Positions 7,551-15,841 of a stretch of 41,814 nucleotides of DNA are shown here, in pieces. How positions within the stretch are numbered: the first letter of the stretch is position 1; each line of letters opens with the position of its first letter. The translations under genes were made by a program, and so were the position numbers. Under the pieces are notes generated by a model that was not told where the DNA came from, did no database searches, and saw only the letters and a list, made by a program, of their open reading frames with translations. The stretch is taken from positions 1-41,814 of the forward strand of contig CAAEQN010000095.1 in NCBI GenBank assembly GCA_900758165.1, written 5' to 3'. Source of the stretch: Clostridia bacterium. Lineage in GTDB: Bacteria; Bacillota; Clostridia; TANB77; CAG-508.

Positions 7551-7736
7551 ATGGCTAAAAAATCTTTAAAAATAAAGCAGGCTAAACCACAAAAATATCA
7601 AACAAGAGAATATAATAGATGTAAATTATGTGGAAGACCACATGCTTATATTAGAAAATATGGAATTTGCCGTGTATGCTTTAGAAAATTAGCACATAAT
7701 GGAGAAATTCCAGGAGTAAAGAAAGCAAGTTGGTAG
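7551..7736 (+). CDS. rpsN: 30S ribosomal protein S14, zinc-binding type
   Basis: 61 residues, the short zinc-containing form (also called rpsZ). Four cysteines in CKLCGRPH and CRVCFRK form the zinc site; the C-terminal GEIPGVKKASW is typical. Zinc-free S14 paralogues of about 90-100 residues exist in other genomes for zinc starvation; none is in this window. AAAGGAG lies 7 bases before the ATG. Confidence 0.97.
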   Translation: MAKKSLKIKQAKPQKYQTREYNRCKLCGRPHAYIRKYGICRVCFRKLAHNGEIPGVKKASW

Positions 7737-7847
7737 AAATAATTAAAAATTATTGAAACAATACACTTGTGTTAAAATAATTTTTTTAAAATTGATAAAA
7801 TAATGCGAGATTTTCATTAATTTTTAGAGAAGGAGGGAAATAAAAAG
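7737..7847 (+). promoter_or_regulatory. rpsN-rpsH spacer with a terminator-like AU hairpin
   Basis: A stem AAAAATTATT/AATAATTTTT encloses a smaller ACAC/GTGT hairpin and ends in a run of Ts (about 7745-7791). It looks like a weak intrinsic terminator or attenuator inside the spc operon. No new promoter is evident after it, so at most partial termination is likely. Confidence 0.35.
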
Positions 7848-8249
7848 ATGGTTACTACAGATCCAATAGCAGATATGCTAACAAGAATAAGAAATGCTGG
7901 AAATTCAAAACATAAAACAGTTGATGTACCAGCTTCAAATATGAAACTAGCAATAGCAGAAATATTATTTAAAGAAGGATATATAAAATCTTTTGAAGAA
8001 ATAAAAGAAGAAAATAATCAAGGAATAATTAGAATCACATTAAAGTACACAGAAAAAGGTAAAAAAGTAATAGATGGATTGAAAAGAATTAGCAAACCAG
8101 GATTAAGAGTTTATGCATCTAAAGATGAGTTACCTAAAGTATTAAATGGATTAGGAATTGCTTTAATTTCTACATCTAAAGGAATAATGACAGATAAAGA
8201 AGCAAGAGCAGCAGGATTAGGTGGAGAAGTTCTAGCGTATGTATGGTAG
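7848..8249 (+). CDS. rpsH: 30S ribosomal protein S8
   Basis: 133 residues, the usual length. S8 is a primary 16S rRNA binder in the platform; in E. coli it represses the spc operon. DPIADMLTRIRNAG, LKRISKPGLRVYASKDELP and the C-terminal STSKGIMTDKEARAAGLGGE signature are all present. The ribosome binding site is GAAGGAGGG. Confidence 0.97.
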   Translation: MVTTDPIADMLTRIRNAGNSKHKTVDVPASNMKLAIAEILFKEGYIKSFEEIKEENNQGIIRITLKYTEKGKKVIDGLKRISKPGLRVYASKDELPKVLNGLGIALISTSKGIMTDKEARAAGLGGEVLAYVW

Positions 8250-8273
8250 AACAATAAGAAAGGAGAATAAGAC

Positions 8274-8813
8274 ATGTCAAGAATAGGAAATATGCCTATT
8301 GCAGTACCAGCAGGTGTTGAGGTAAAGATAGAAGGACAACATATTACTGTAAAAGGACCTAAAGGAAGTCTTGAAAGAGACATACACCAAAATATAAAAG
8401 TTGAATTAGATGGAAATGAAATTAAAGTTTCAAGACCAGATGATACAAAAATGAATAAAAGTCTACACGGAACAACAAGAGCCTTAATACATAATATGGT
8501 TGAAGGTGTTGTTAATGAATTTAAAGTAGAATTAGAAATAAATGGAGTTGGATACAGAGCTCAAAAAAAGGGAACTAAATTAGTAATGAATTTAGGATAT
8601 TCACATCCAGTAGAAATGGAAGCACCAGCAGGAATTAGTTTTGATTTAGCAGATGCTAACCACATTACAGTTAGAGGAATAGACAAAGAACTAGTTGGTC
8701 AAACAGCTAATGAAGTAAGAAGCAAGAGACCACCTGAAGTATATAGAGGAAAAGGTATTAAATATGCTACAGAGCATATTAGACGTAAAGAAGGTAAAGC
8801 TGGTAAAAAATAA
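8274..8813 (+). CDS. rplF: 50S ribosomal protein L6
   Basis: 179 residues, the family length. L6 lies near the factor-binding centre of the 50S subunit. MSRIGNMPIAVPAGVEV opens it; the RALIHNMVEGV and SKRPPEVYRGKGIKYA motifs of the duplicated fold are clear. It begins 24 bases after rpsH, with AAAGGAG upstream. A 124-base A+T-rich spacer follows. Confidence 0.97.
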   Translation: MSRIGNMPIAVPAGVEVKIEGQHITVKGPKGSLERDIHQNIKVELDGNEIKVSRPDDTKMNKSLHGTTRALIHNMVEGVVNEFKVELEINGVGYRAQKKGTKLVMNLGYSHPVEMEAPAGISFDLADANHITVRGIDKELVGQTANEVRSKRPPEVYRGKGIKYATEHIRRKEGKAGKK

Positions 8814-8937
8814 TAAATTTTAATTTAAAACTACGTCTTGAGTTGTTAAAATTACCAGTTATACTTAAATAACTACATTCAGAATTAAAGTAATTAATAC
8901 AATAGTTTACCTTAATTTAAAGAAAGGAGTAAGATTC

Positions 8938-9297
8938 ATGGTAGGAAAGACAGACAGAAAGTTTGAAAGAGAAAGAAGACATATTCGTGTACGTACAAAA
9001 ATAAGTGGAACACCAGAACGTCCAAGATTATGTGTTTATAGAAGTAACAAAAACTTATTTGTTCAAATAATAGATGACGTTAATGGAGTAACATTAGTAG
9101 AAGCATCTACATTAAATAAAGAAGTAAAAACAAAAAGTGCAAACAAAGAAGCTGCAAAAGAAGTAGGAACTTTAATTGCAAAAAGAGCACTTGATAAAAA
9201 GATAAAGACAGTTGTTTTCGATAGAAGTGGCTATCTATATCACGGAGTTGTAAAAGAATTAGCAGAAGCTGCAAGAGAAGCAGGGTTAGAATTCTAA
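8938..9297 (+). CDS. rplR: 50S ribosomal protein L18
   Basis: 119 residues. L18 binds 5S rRNA with L5. ERRHIRVRTKISGTPERPRL, VYRSNKNLFVQIIDD and VVFDRSGYLYHGVVKELAEAA (key part DRSGYLYHGVVKELAEAAR) are diagnostic. AAAGGAG precedes the ATG by 8 bases. The spacer upstream (8814-8937) contains small inverted repeats such as GTTAT/ATAAC near 8859-8874 but no gene. Confidence 0.97.
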   Translation: MVGKTDRKFERERRHIRVRTKISGTPERPRLCVYRSNKNLFVQIIDDVNGVTLVEASTLNKEVKTKSANKEAAKEVGTLIAKRALDKKIKTVVFDRSGYLYHGVVKELAEAAREAGLEF

Positions 9298-9367
9298 TAC
9301 AATTTATAAATATAATTATAAAAATATTATAAAATTATTGAAATTTCCAAAGAAGGAGGGAAAAGTA

Positions 9368-9859
9368 GTGCAAGAAGAAAATAAGGCAGAGTTAAAAGAG
9401 AAAGTAGTAGCAATTAATAGAGTTGCCAAAGTTGTAAAAGGTGGAAGAAATTTCAGATTTAGTGCAGTAGTTGTTGTTGGAGATGGTGCTGGACATGTTG
9501 GAGTTGGAAATGGAAAAGCAGCAGAAGTTCCAGACGCAATAAAAAAAGCTATTGAAGATGCTAAAAAGAATTTAATAGAAGTTTCAATTGTAGATACAAC
9601 TATACCACATGAAATTATTGGAAAATTTGGAAGCGCTAATGTTATGTTAAAACCAGCAGCTGAAGGTACTGGAATTATCGCTGGAGGAAGCGTTAGACCA
9701 GTTCTAGAACTTGCAGGATATAGAGATATAAGAACAAAAATAATTGGAACAAACAATCCAAGAAATGTTGTTTATGCAACAATTGAAGGATTAAAAAATA
9801 TGCAAACAGTAGAAACTGTAGCTAAAAAAAGAGGAAAAAAAGTTGAAGAAATAATGTAG
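9368..9859 (+). CDS. rpsE: 30S ribosomal protein S5
   Basis: 163 residues. S5 is at the mRNA entry site and affects decoding fidelity. VVKGGRNFRFSAVVVVGDG, GNGKAAEVPDAIKKA and the SANVMLKPAAEGTGIIAGG region mark the two domains. The frame opens at a TTG at 9338, but the GAAGGAGGG box at 9352-9360 fits the GTG at 9368 and gives the family length. The next gene is rplO; rpmD, normally between the two, is missing. Confidence 0.96.
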   Translation: MQEENKAELKEKVVAINRVAKVVKGGRNFRFSAVVVVGDGAGHVGVGNGKAAEVPDAIKKAIEDAKKNLIEVSIVDTTIPHEIIGKFGSANVMLKPAAEGTGIIAGGSVRPVLELAGYRDIRTKIIGTNNPRNVVYATIEGLKNMQTVETVAKKRGKKVEEIM

Positions 9860-9899
9860 TTTCCTTAAATAAAACAAAATTAGGAGGTGTAGTCACAAA

Positions 9900-10334
9900 A
9901 TGAAATTAGACGAATTAAAACCAGCACAAAAAAGTACCAGCAGAACAAGAGTTGGTCGTGGAGTTGGATCAGGTCTAGGAAAGACATCTGGAAGAGGACA
10001 TAAAGGACAAAAAGCAAGATCTGGCGGAGGAGTAAGACGTGGATTTGAAGGTGGTCAAACACCATTATATAGAAGATTACCTAAAAGAGGTTTCACAAAT
10101 ATTCATGCTAAAAATTATACAGAAGTAACATTAACAATGTTATCTAAAGTAAAATCTGAAAACGTTACAGCTCAAACTTTAGTTGATGAAGGAATAATCA
10201 GAAAAGTTAATGATGGTATAGTAATTCTTGGAACTGGTAAATTAGATAAAAAATTAAATGTATCAGCCGTAAGATTTACAAAGTCAGCTAAAGAAAAAAT
10301 TGAAGCTTTAGGTGGAAAGGCAGAGGTGATCTAA
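9900..10334 (+). CDS. rplO: 50S ribosomal protein L15
   Basis: 144 residues, the normal length. L15 is a late-assembly protein of the large subunit. The Gly/Arg-rich start VGRGVGSGLGKTSGRGHKGQ, followed by FEGGQTPLYRRLPKRGF, is unmistakable. AGGAGGT lies about 12 bases before the ATG. Only 40 bases separate it from rpsE, too few for an rpmD gene. The stop codon is directly followed by the secY start. Confidence 0.97.
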   Translation: MKLDELKPAQKSTSRTRVGRGVGSGLGKTSGRGHKGQKARSGGGVRRGFEGGQTPLYRRLPKRGFTNIHAKNYTEVTLTMLSKVKSENVTAQTLVDEGIIRKVNDGIVILGTGKLDKKLNVSAVRFTKSAKEKIEALGGKAEVI

Positions 10335-11657
10335 TTGTTTAAGACCATAAAAAATGCGTTAAAAACACCAGAAGTTAGAAAAAAATTACTATATACATTA
10401 TTATTAATAGTAATTTTTAGACTAGGCTGTTATATAACAATACCAGGAGTAGATACATTTACTTTGGCAGAAGAAATGAGTAATGCAACTAATGGAGTGA
10501 CAGGACTTATAGATACAATATCTGGAGGTGCTTTCTCAAGACTTTCTATATTTGCAATGTCCATTACTCCATACATTACAGCATCAATCGTTATACAATT
10601 ACTAGGAATGGTAATACCATCACTAGAAAAATTGGTTAAAGAAGGCGGAGAAGAAGGAAAAACTAAAGTAAACAAATATACCAAAATGCTTACAATAGTT
10701 TTGGCTTTAGTTGAAGGACTAGGAATATTCTTCTCATATAAATCTTCAGGAATATTCTTGGATACAAGCTTTTTAGGAGGCTTAATGACTGTTATTTCTT
10801 TAATGGCAGGTACAGCAGTTCTAATGTGGCTTGGAGAACAAATTACAAATAAGGGAATTGGAAATGGTATATCTTTATTAATATTTGTTGGTATTATAGC
10901 AAGATTACCACAAGGAATTACTACTGTTTGGAAATTAATATTTGCTACTGGAACATTTAGCACAGTTGGATTAATTAAAGCTTTAGCTTTAGTAATAGGA
11001 GTTCTATTATTAATCACAGGAGTTGTATTTATTCAATTAGCGGAAAGAAGAATTCCTGTACAATATGCTAAAAAAGTAGTAGGAAGAAGAATGGTAGGAG
11101 CACAAAATACTCATATACCACTTAAGCTAGCAATGGCAGGAGTTATGCCAATAATATTTGCATCATCATTCTTAACATTCCCTGCAATGATAATTCAGAT
11201 ATTTGCAAAAGATATTGCAACTCAACATGGTTTTTGGGCTGGAGTATATAAATTCTCTATAGCTTCATCATATTCAGGATTTGGAGCAGGATATACAATT
11301 GCAAATGCATTAGTATACTTATTATTAATTTTAGGATTTACTTATTTCTATACTTATGCAATGTTTAATCCAGCTGAAATATCAGGAAATATTAAAAGAA
11401 ATGGTGGATTTATACCAGGAATAAGAGCAGGAAGACCAACAACAGATTACTTATCATCTGTAATATCTAAATTAACATTAGTTGGAGGATTATTTTTAGC
11501 ATTAATTGCTATTATACCAATGCTTGCTAGTTTAACAGGTGTAAATATTGCTTTTGGAGGAACATCTATACTAATTGTAGTAGGTGTAGCATTAGAAACA
11601 ATACAACAATTAGAATCTCAACTTGTAACAAGACATTACAAAGGATTCTTGGAATAA
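10335..11657 (+). CDS. secY: Protein translocase subunit SecY
   Basis: 440 residues with ten predicted membrane helices; the channel subunit of the SecYEG translocon. The N-terminal KTPEVRKKLLYTLLLIVIFR, the plug region with GGAFSRLSIFAMSITPYITA and the C-terminal QQLESQLVTRHYKGFLE are conserved. It starts with TTG directly after the rplO TAA; AGAGGTGAT at 10322-10330 is the ribosome binding site, inside rplO. It ends the spc operon, with a strong terminator just after it. adk normally follows closely, but here a Nudix gene intervenes. Confidence 0.97.
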   Translation: MFKTIKNALKTPEVRKKLLYTLLLIVIFRLGCYITIPGVDTFTLAEEMSNATNGVTGLIDTISGGAFSRLSIFAMSITPYITASIVIQLLGMVIPSLEKLVKEGGEEGKTKVNKYTKMLTIVLALVEGLGIFFSYKSSGIFLDTSFLGGLMTVISLMAGTAVLMWLGEQITNKGIGNGISLLIFVGIIARLPQGITTVWKLIFATGTFSTVGLIKALALVIGVLLLITGVVFIQLAERRIPVQYAKKVVGRRMVGAQNTHIPLKLAMAGVMPIIFASSFLTFPAMIIQIFAKDIATQHGFWAGVYKFSIASSYSGFGAGYTIANALVYLLLILGFTYFYTYAMFNPAEISGNIKRNGGFIPGIRAGRPTTDYLSSVISKLTLVGGLFLALIAIIPMLASLTGVNIAFGGTSILIVVGVALETIQQLESQLVTRHYKGFLE

Positions 11658-11663
11658 AATAAA

Positions 11664-11691
11664 AACGGCACTCTTTATGAGTGTTGTTTTT
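11664..11691 (+). terminator. Intrinsic terminator after secY
   Basis: A 10-pair stem (11664-11673 with 11679-11688, including two G-T pairs) with the loop TTTAT is followed by a run of Ts. It separates the S10-spc operon from the Nudix gene. Confidence 0.85.
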
Positions 11692-11738
11692 GATTACAAT
11701 TAAATGTTACGTGAATAATGAAAATGTGTAAAAACATA

Positions 11739-11767
11739 TTGTAAATAATTGGAATTGTTGATATAAT
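11739..11767 (+). promoter_or_regulatory. Promoter of the Nudix gene
   Basis: TTGTAA (11739-11744), a 17-base spacer and a perfect TATAAT (11762-11767) preceded by TGA (extended -10). Together with the secY terminator it makes the Nudix gene an independent transcription unit. Confidence 0.7.
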
Positions 11768-11822
11768 TTTTACTAGACTAATGAATGACATTAAATCTAA
11801 ACAAAGAAAAGGAGCTTTTATT

Positions 11823-12446
11823 ATGAAAACAGATATAAAACAAATAATAGAAGAATATTTAAAAATTTTCCCAAATGAAAAAGAAAAATTGAATAAATTG
11901 AAAAGCTTAATAGATAATAATGAAAACAATTATAACAATCTTTTTAATAGAAAAAACTTTGAGGGACACATTACTGCAAGTGGGTATATTTATTCAAAGG
12001 CTGAAAAGAAAATATTATTATTGGAGCATAAGGCTCTAAAGAAATTTCTTCAACCAGGAGGACACGCAGAATTACTAGATAATGAGATTATAGATACAGC
12101 AAAAAGAGAGATAAAAGAAGAAACAGGATTGCAAGATTTGGAATTAGTAAATATTGCGATTAATAAAAATATTCCGCTTGATATAAATACACATTTTATC
12201 CCTAAGAATGAAAAGAAGAAAGAAGATGGACATTATCATCATGATTTTAGATATTTATTTATAGTAGATAAAATAGATGATGTAAAAATAGATTTTTGCG
12301 AATCTAATGGATATAAATGGATAAACATGAATGATATAAGAAATAGTGAAAATTTCAAAGGTGTAGTTGAAAAAATTCTAAAATTGTTAAATCAAAAGTA
12401 CACTATATTTTCAAATATAGCAATGAGAACAATTACTTTTATTTAG
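11823..12446 (+). CDS. Nudix family hydrolase
   Basis: 207 residues. Nudix enzymes hydrolyse nucleoside diphosphates linked to another group; the substrate here cannot be deduced. The Nudix box is GGHAELL...REIKEETGL, with one extra residue between the Gly and RE parts, as in the 8-oxo-dGTP/NADH-pyrophosphatase-like subfamily whose members show LQPGGHAD. The preceding HITASGYIYSKAEKKILLLEH and KKFLQPGG fit that subfamily. The frame opens at 11781, but AAAAGGAG at 11807-11814 supports the ATG at 11823. The position between secY and adk is unusual, suggesting insertion. The last 15 or so residues may be read-through into unrelated DNA. Confidence 0.85.
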   Translation: MKTDIKQIIEEYLKIFPNEKEKLNKLKSLIDNNENNYNNLFNRKNFEGHITASGYIYSKAEKKILLLEHKALKKFLQPGGHAELLDNEIIDTAKREIKEETGLQDLELVNIAINKNIPLDINTHFIPKNEKKKEDGHYHHDFRYLFIVDKIDDVKIDFCESNGYKWINMNDIRNSENFKGVVEKILKLLNQKYTIFSNIAMRTITFI

Positions 12447-12658
12447 TACAAAAAGGAAATGCTGTTAATTTTATTCATAATGCTGTAATGTATGATTTTA
12501 TTTATTTAGTTATGAGTGAAATGATAGTTGCTGCGCAAGCTTTAAAAGATAATAAAGTAAATTATACTGAAGATAAGAAAATTTTAGAGCTAGATGATAC
12601 AACTAGAGCTAAAATAGCGGAAATATGGTTAGATATATTCAAAAATGGATGCTTTTAA
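12371..12658 (+). pseudogene. Decayed coding remnant between the Nudix gene and adk
   Basis: A frame different from the Nudix one is open from 12371 to a TAA at 12656-12658 and encodes protein-like sequence: NAVMYDFIYLVMSEMIVAAQ, then ELDDTTRAKIAEIWLDIFKN. The first in-frame ATG is at 12488 and has no ribosome binding site, leaving a 56-residue product. It overlaps the end of the Nudix frame. It could be the tail of a lost gene, or a C-terminal extension of the Nudix protein cut off by a frameshift. No family recognised. Confidence 0.4.
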
Positions 12659-12667
12659 ATGCGCTGA

Positions 12668-12696
12668 TTGACAAACTAAGTGAAATACGCTAAAAT
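12668..12696 (+). promoter_or_regulatory. Promoter of the adk-map-infA-rpmJ-alpha operon
   Basis: TTGACA (12668-12673), a 17-base spacer and TAAAAT (12691-12696). It stands just after the decayed remnant and 60 bases before the adk start. Confidence 0.8.
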
Positions 12697-12756
12697 AACA
12701 TATATGCTATAAATATAAATTAAAGATAGGAATTCAAATTAAAAGGAGATTTTATT

Positions 12757-13419
12757 ATGTATTTAATAATGTTAGGAGCTCAAGGAACAGGGAAAGGAAC
12801 AGTGGCAGGAATATTAAGTAAAAATACAGGATGGCCACAAATTTCAACAGGTGATATATTTAGAGCAAATATATCAGAAAAAACAGAATTAGGAATCAAA
12901 GCGAATGAGTACACATCAAAAGGAATTTTAGTTCCAGATGAGATTACAGTACCAATGGTAATAGATAGATTAAGTCAGGAAGACTGTAAAAATGGAGCTA
13001 TATTAGATGGATTTCCACGTACAGTAGAACAAGCAGAAAAATTAGATGAAATATTAGCTCAAAAAGGCAAAAAAGTAGATTTAGTTTTAAATTTAACAAC
13101 ACCAAGAGATGAAATAATAGAAAGAATTTTAAATAGAAGAGTATGCTCGAATCCAAAATGTAAAGAAACATACAATTTAAAGATGAAACCATCAAAAGTA
13201 GAAGGAATATGCGACATTTGTGGATCAAAACTAGTACAAAGAGAAGATGACAAAAGCGAAGAAGCTGTAAACTTAAGACTAGAGACATACGAAAAAAAGA
13301 CAAGTCCATTAATAGATTTTTATACAAAAAAAGGTATATTAATTACAGAAGAAGTAAGTCAAAGAATTAATAGATTAGGACAAGATGTAGCAGAAGATTT
13401 ATTAAAAAAATTAAAATAA
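12757..13419 (+). CDS. adk: Adenylate kinase
   Basis: 220 residues, the long-LID form. It catalyses ATP + AMP = 2 ADP in the cytoplasm. The P-loop is GAQGTGKGT (residues 7-15), the AMP site has STGDIFR, and DGFPRTVEQAE is the conserved core. The LID carries four cysteines, CSNPKCK and CDICG, the structural zinc site common in Firmicutes. AAAAGGAG precedes the ATG by 8 bases. It starts the second operon; map follows 28 bases on. Confidence 0.97.
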   Translation: MYLIMLGAQGTGKGTVAGILSKNTGWPQISTGDIFRANISEKTELGIKANEYTSKGILVPDEITVPMVIDRLSQEDCKNGAILDGFPRTVEQAEKLDEILAQKGKKVDLVLNLTTPRDEIIERILNRRVCSNPKCKETYNLKMKPSKVEGICDICGSKLVQREDDKSEEAVNLRLETYEKKTSPLIDFYTKKGILITEEVSQRINRLGQDVAEDLLKKLK

Positions 13420-13447
13420 AAACTTGTTTATAAAGAAGGTAAAAAAA

Positions 13448-14218
13448 TTGATTAGTATAAAAAACAATAAAGAAATAGAAAAAATGAGAGAAGCTTGTAG
13501 AGTTGCTGCTCTTGCACAAAAGGCAGTAGAAGAAGCAATTAGACCAGGAATTTCAACTTTAGAGCTAGACAAAATAGCAGAAGATACTATGAGAAAAAAT
13601 GGTGCGATACCAGCAGAAAAAGGATATCCAAGTGGAATAAAAGGGGTTATGGACTTTCCGGGCTCAATATGTTCATCTGTAAATGATGTAGTAATTCATG
13701 GAATACCATCAAAAAGGGAAATATTAAAAGATGGTGACATAGTAAGCATAGACTTGGTAGCTTATAAAGACGGATTCAATGGGGACTGTGCAAGAACTTA
13801 CTTTGTAGGCAATGTAGATAAAGAAGCAAAAAGATTAGTAGAAGTTACAAAACAATCATTTTTCGAAGGGATAAAATTTGCAAGAAAAGGTTGTAGATTA
13901 GGAGATGTTTGCCATGCTATAGGTGAATTTGTGGAAAAAAACGGCTATAGTGTAGTAAGAGAATTTCAAGGACATGGAATAGGAGAAAGCATGCACGAAG
14001 ATCCAGGAATTCCTAACTATGGAAAAGCAGGAAGAGGGATTCGCCTAGAACCAGGCATGACACTCGCAATAGAACCAATGGTAATATTGGGAAAACCAGA
14101 TATTTTAGAGTTAGATGATGGTTGGACAATAATAACAGAAGATGGTAGTTTGGCAGCTCATTATGAAAATACAATTTTAATTACAGAAAATGAGCCAGAA
14201 ATATTGACATTATTGTAA
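13448..14218 (+). CDS. map: Methionine aminopeptidase, type I
   Basis: 256 residues. It removes the initiator methionine from nascent proteins. The pita-bread fold ligands are seen in VSIDLVAYKDGFNGDCARTY (two Asp), FQGHGIGESMHEDPGIPNYG (His), AIEPMV (Glu) and the final HYENTILITE (Glu). The frame is open from 13424, but AAAGAAGGT at 13432-13440 supports the TTG at 13448, giving the family start MISIKNNKEIEKMREA. It follows adk as in other Firmicutes. Confidence 0.96.
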   Translation: MISIKNNKEIEKMREACRVAALAQKAVEEAIRPGISTLELDKIAEDTMRKNGAIPAEKGYPSGIKGVMDFPGSICSSVNDVVIHGIPSKREILKDGDIVSIDLVAYKDGFNGDCARTYFVGNVDKEAKRLVEVTKQSFFEGIKFARKGCRLGDVCHAIGEFVEKNGYSVVREFQGHGIGESMHEDPGIPNYGKAGRGIRLEPGMTLAIEPMVILGKPDILELDDGWTIITEDGSLAAHYENTILITENEPEILTLL

Positions 14219-14304
14219 AAATGTTATATACTATATTAGCTATTGTTTAAAATAGCTATATTATATTCTAAAAGGATATTAATAGAAAATACGGAGGGAA
14301 AATA

Positions 14305-14523
14305 ATGTCAAAAGAGGATGTTATTGAAGTAGAAGGAACAGTTGTAGAAACTTTACCTAATACTAATTTTAAAGTAGAGTTAGAAAATGGTCATCAGATA
14401 TTAGCTCACATCTCTGGAAAATTAAGAATGAATTACATAAAAATTCTTCCTGGAGATAAAGTTAAAGTGGAATTATCACCATACGATTTAACAAGAGGAA
14501 GAATAACTTGGAGAGCAAAATAA
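14305..14523 (+). CDS. infA: Translation initiation factor IF-1
   Basis: 72 residues, the exact family length. IF-1 is a single OB-fold that occupies the A site of the 30S subunit during initiation. MSKEDVIEVEGTVVETLPN, HISGKLRMNYIKILPGDKV and LTRGRITWR are diagnostic. The ribosome binding site is GGAGGG. The map-infA spacer holds an AGCTATT/AATAGCT hairpin (about 14238-14256). Confidence 0.97.
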   Translation: MSKEDVIEVEGTVVETLPNTNFKVELENGHQILAHISGKLRMNYIKILPGDKVKVELSPYDLTRGRITWRAK

Positions 14524-14574
14524 TATCTAATACTAATATATATAACAATAAAATAAATTAGGAGGTGCGTGACA

Positions 14575-14688
14575 ATGAAGGTTAGACCATCAGTAAAGAA
14601 AATTTGTGACAAATGTAAAGTAATAAAAAGAAAAGGTGTCATAAGAGTAATATGCGAAAATCCTAAGCATAAACAAAGACAAGGATAA
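14575..14688 (+). CDS. rpmJ: 50S ribosomal protein L36
   Basis: 37 residues, the usual tiny size: MKVRPSVKKICDKCKVIKRK, then GVIRVICENPKHKQRQG. Three cysteines and a histidine (C11, C14, C27, H32) make the L36 zinc ribbon. AGGAGGTG precedes the ATG. Coding is certain from sequence identity despite the small size. It follows infA as in the alpha operon of other Firmicutes. Confidence 0.97.
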   Translation: MKVRPSVKKICDKCKVIKRKGVIRVICENPKHKQRQG

Positions 14689-14961
14689 TTAAAAATTTAG
14701 ATATTAACACAAATCGAGATTAGCGGCTGTTAAATATTAAAAAATATTTAATAAATTTAAGGTTTGTGTTTATATATATGCTTTAAAAAAGTTAAAGACT
14801 AATTTAAAAAATAAAATTTAGAAGTAAAATTAATAAAAAACCTCTATTTTATTTTTTTGAGTTCTGAATATAAAATTAGATTAGTGCATTTCACCTTTAA
14901 CTAAATATAAGGCAATAAAATAAAAGATATTAAATTAATAAACAAATTTGGAGGTGCAAAA
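14689..14961 (+). promoter_or_regulatory. rpmJ-rpsM spacer, candidate alpha-operon leader RNA
   Basis: 273 bases without a gene. An outer stem AACACAAA/TTTGTGTT (14706-14713 with 14763-14770) encloses a perfect TAAATATT/AATATTTA hairpin (14731-14738 with 14743-14750). Further on, an 11-pair A-U stem (14806-14816 with 14847-14857) ends in a T-run and is weakly terminator-like. In E. coli the spacer upstream of rpsM carries the S4-binding regulator; rpsD is in this operon too, so S4-dependent control is plausible but unproven. Confidence 0.5.
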
Positions 14962-15327
14962 ATGGCTCGTTTAGCAGGAGTTGATTTACCTAGAGAAAAA
15001 AGAATAGAAATAGGACTTACATATATATATGGAATAGGTCTATCTCGTTCTAAAGAAATATTAAAAAAAGCTGGAGTAAATCCAGATATTAGGGTAAAAG
15101 ATTTAACAGATGAACAATTACAATCAATAAGAAATGCAATGGATGGTTACACATTAGAAGGTGACTTAAAAAGAGAAGTTGCATTAAATATTAAAAGATT
15201 AACAGAAATTGGTTGCTATAGAGGAATTAGACATAGAAGAGGTCTTCCAGTAAGAGGACAAAGAACAAAAACTAATGCTCGTACAAGAAAAGGACCAAGA
15301 AAATTAGTTAGTAAAAGCAAAAAATAA
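14962..15327 (+). CDS. rpsM: 30S ribosomal protein S13
   Basis: 121 residues. S13 is in the 30S head and contacts the P-site tRNA and L5. MARLAGVDLPREKRIEIGLT, YIYGIGLSRSKEIL and the C-terminal GIRHRRGLPVRGQRTKTNAR are diagnostic. GGAGGTG lies 7 bases before the ATG. It heads the alpha-operon core behind the structured spacer. Confidence 0.97.
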   Translation: MARLAGVDLPREKRIEIGLTYIYGIGLSRSKEILKKAGVNPDIRVKDLTDEQLQSIRNAMDGYTLEGDLKREVALNIKRLTEIGCYRGIRHRRGLPVRGQRTKTNARTRKGPRKLVSKSKK

Positions 15328-15385
15328 ATTTTGAAGTTTAAATATCTGACATTTAATTTTTTCAAAAAGGAGGAAATTTAAGAAA

Positions 15386-15784
15386 ATGGCTACAAAGAAT
15401 TTAGCAAAAAAACCAACTAGAAGAAGAGACAGAAAAAATATAGAAAAAGGTATGGCTCATATTCATTCTAGTTTTAACAATACAATAGTTACATTAACAG
15501 ATACAAAAGGTAATGTATTATCATGGGCAAGTGCTGGAGAATTGGGTTTTAAAGGTTCAAGAAAAAGCACACCATTTGCTGCAGGAGAAGCTGCAGAAAC
15601 AGCTGCTAAAGCTGCAATGGAACATGGATTAAAAACAGTTGATGTATTTGTTAAAGGACCAGGTTCAGGTCGTGAATCTGCAATAAGAGCATTACAAACA
15701 GCTGGTCTTGAAATAACATCAATTAAAGATGTTACACCAATACCACATAATGGTTGCAGACCACCAAAAAGAAGACGTGTTTAA
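15386..15784 (+). CDS. rpsK: 30S ribosomal protein S11
   Basis: 132 residues, the usual length. S11 lies on the platform near the E site. HIHSSFNNTIVTLTDTKGN, GFKGSRKSTPFAAGEAAE, VKGPGSGRESAIRAL and PHNGCRPPKRRRV are all hallmark segments. AAAGGAGGA lies upstream of the ATG. Confidence 0.97.
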   Translation: MATKNLAKKPTRRRDRKNIEKGMAHIHSSFNNTIVTLTDTKGNVLSWASAGELGFKGSRKSTPFAAGEAAETAAKAAMEHGLKTVDVFVKGPGSGRESAIRALQTAGLEITSIKDVTPIPHNGCRPPKRRRV

Positions 15785-15841
15785 TAAAATAATTAATGAT
15801 AAATAGACGATTTTAAATATTTAAGGAAGGTGAAATAAAAA

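Noticed and set aside
14806..14857. Long A-U stem before rpsM as a true terminator
   Set aside because: Only A-U pairs with a 30-base loop; too weak, and no promoter follows before rpsM.
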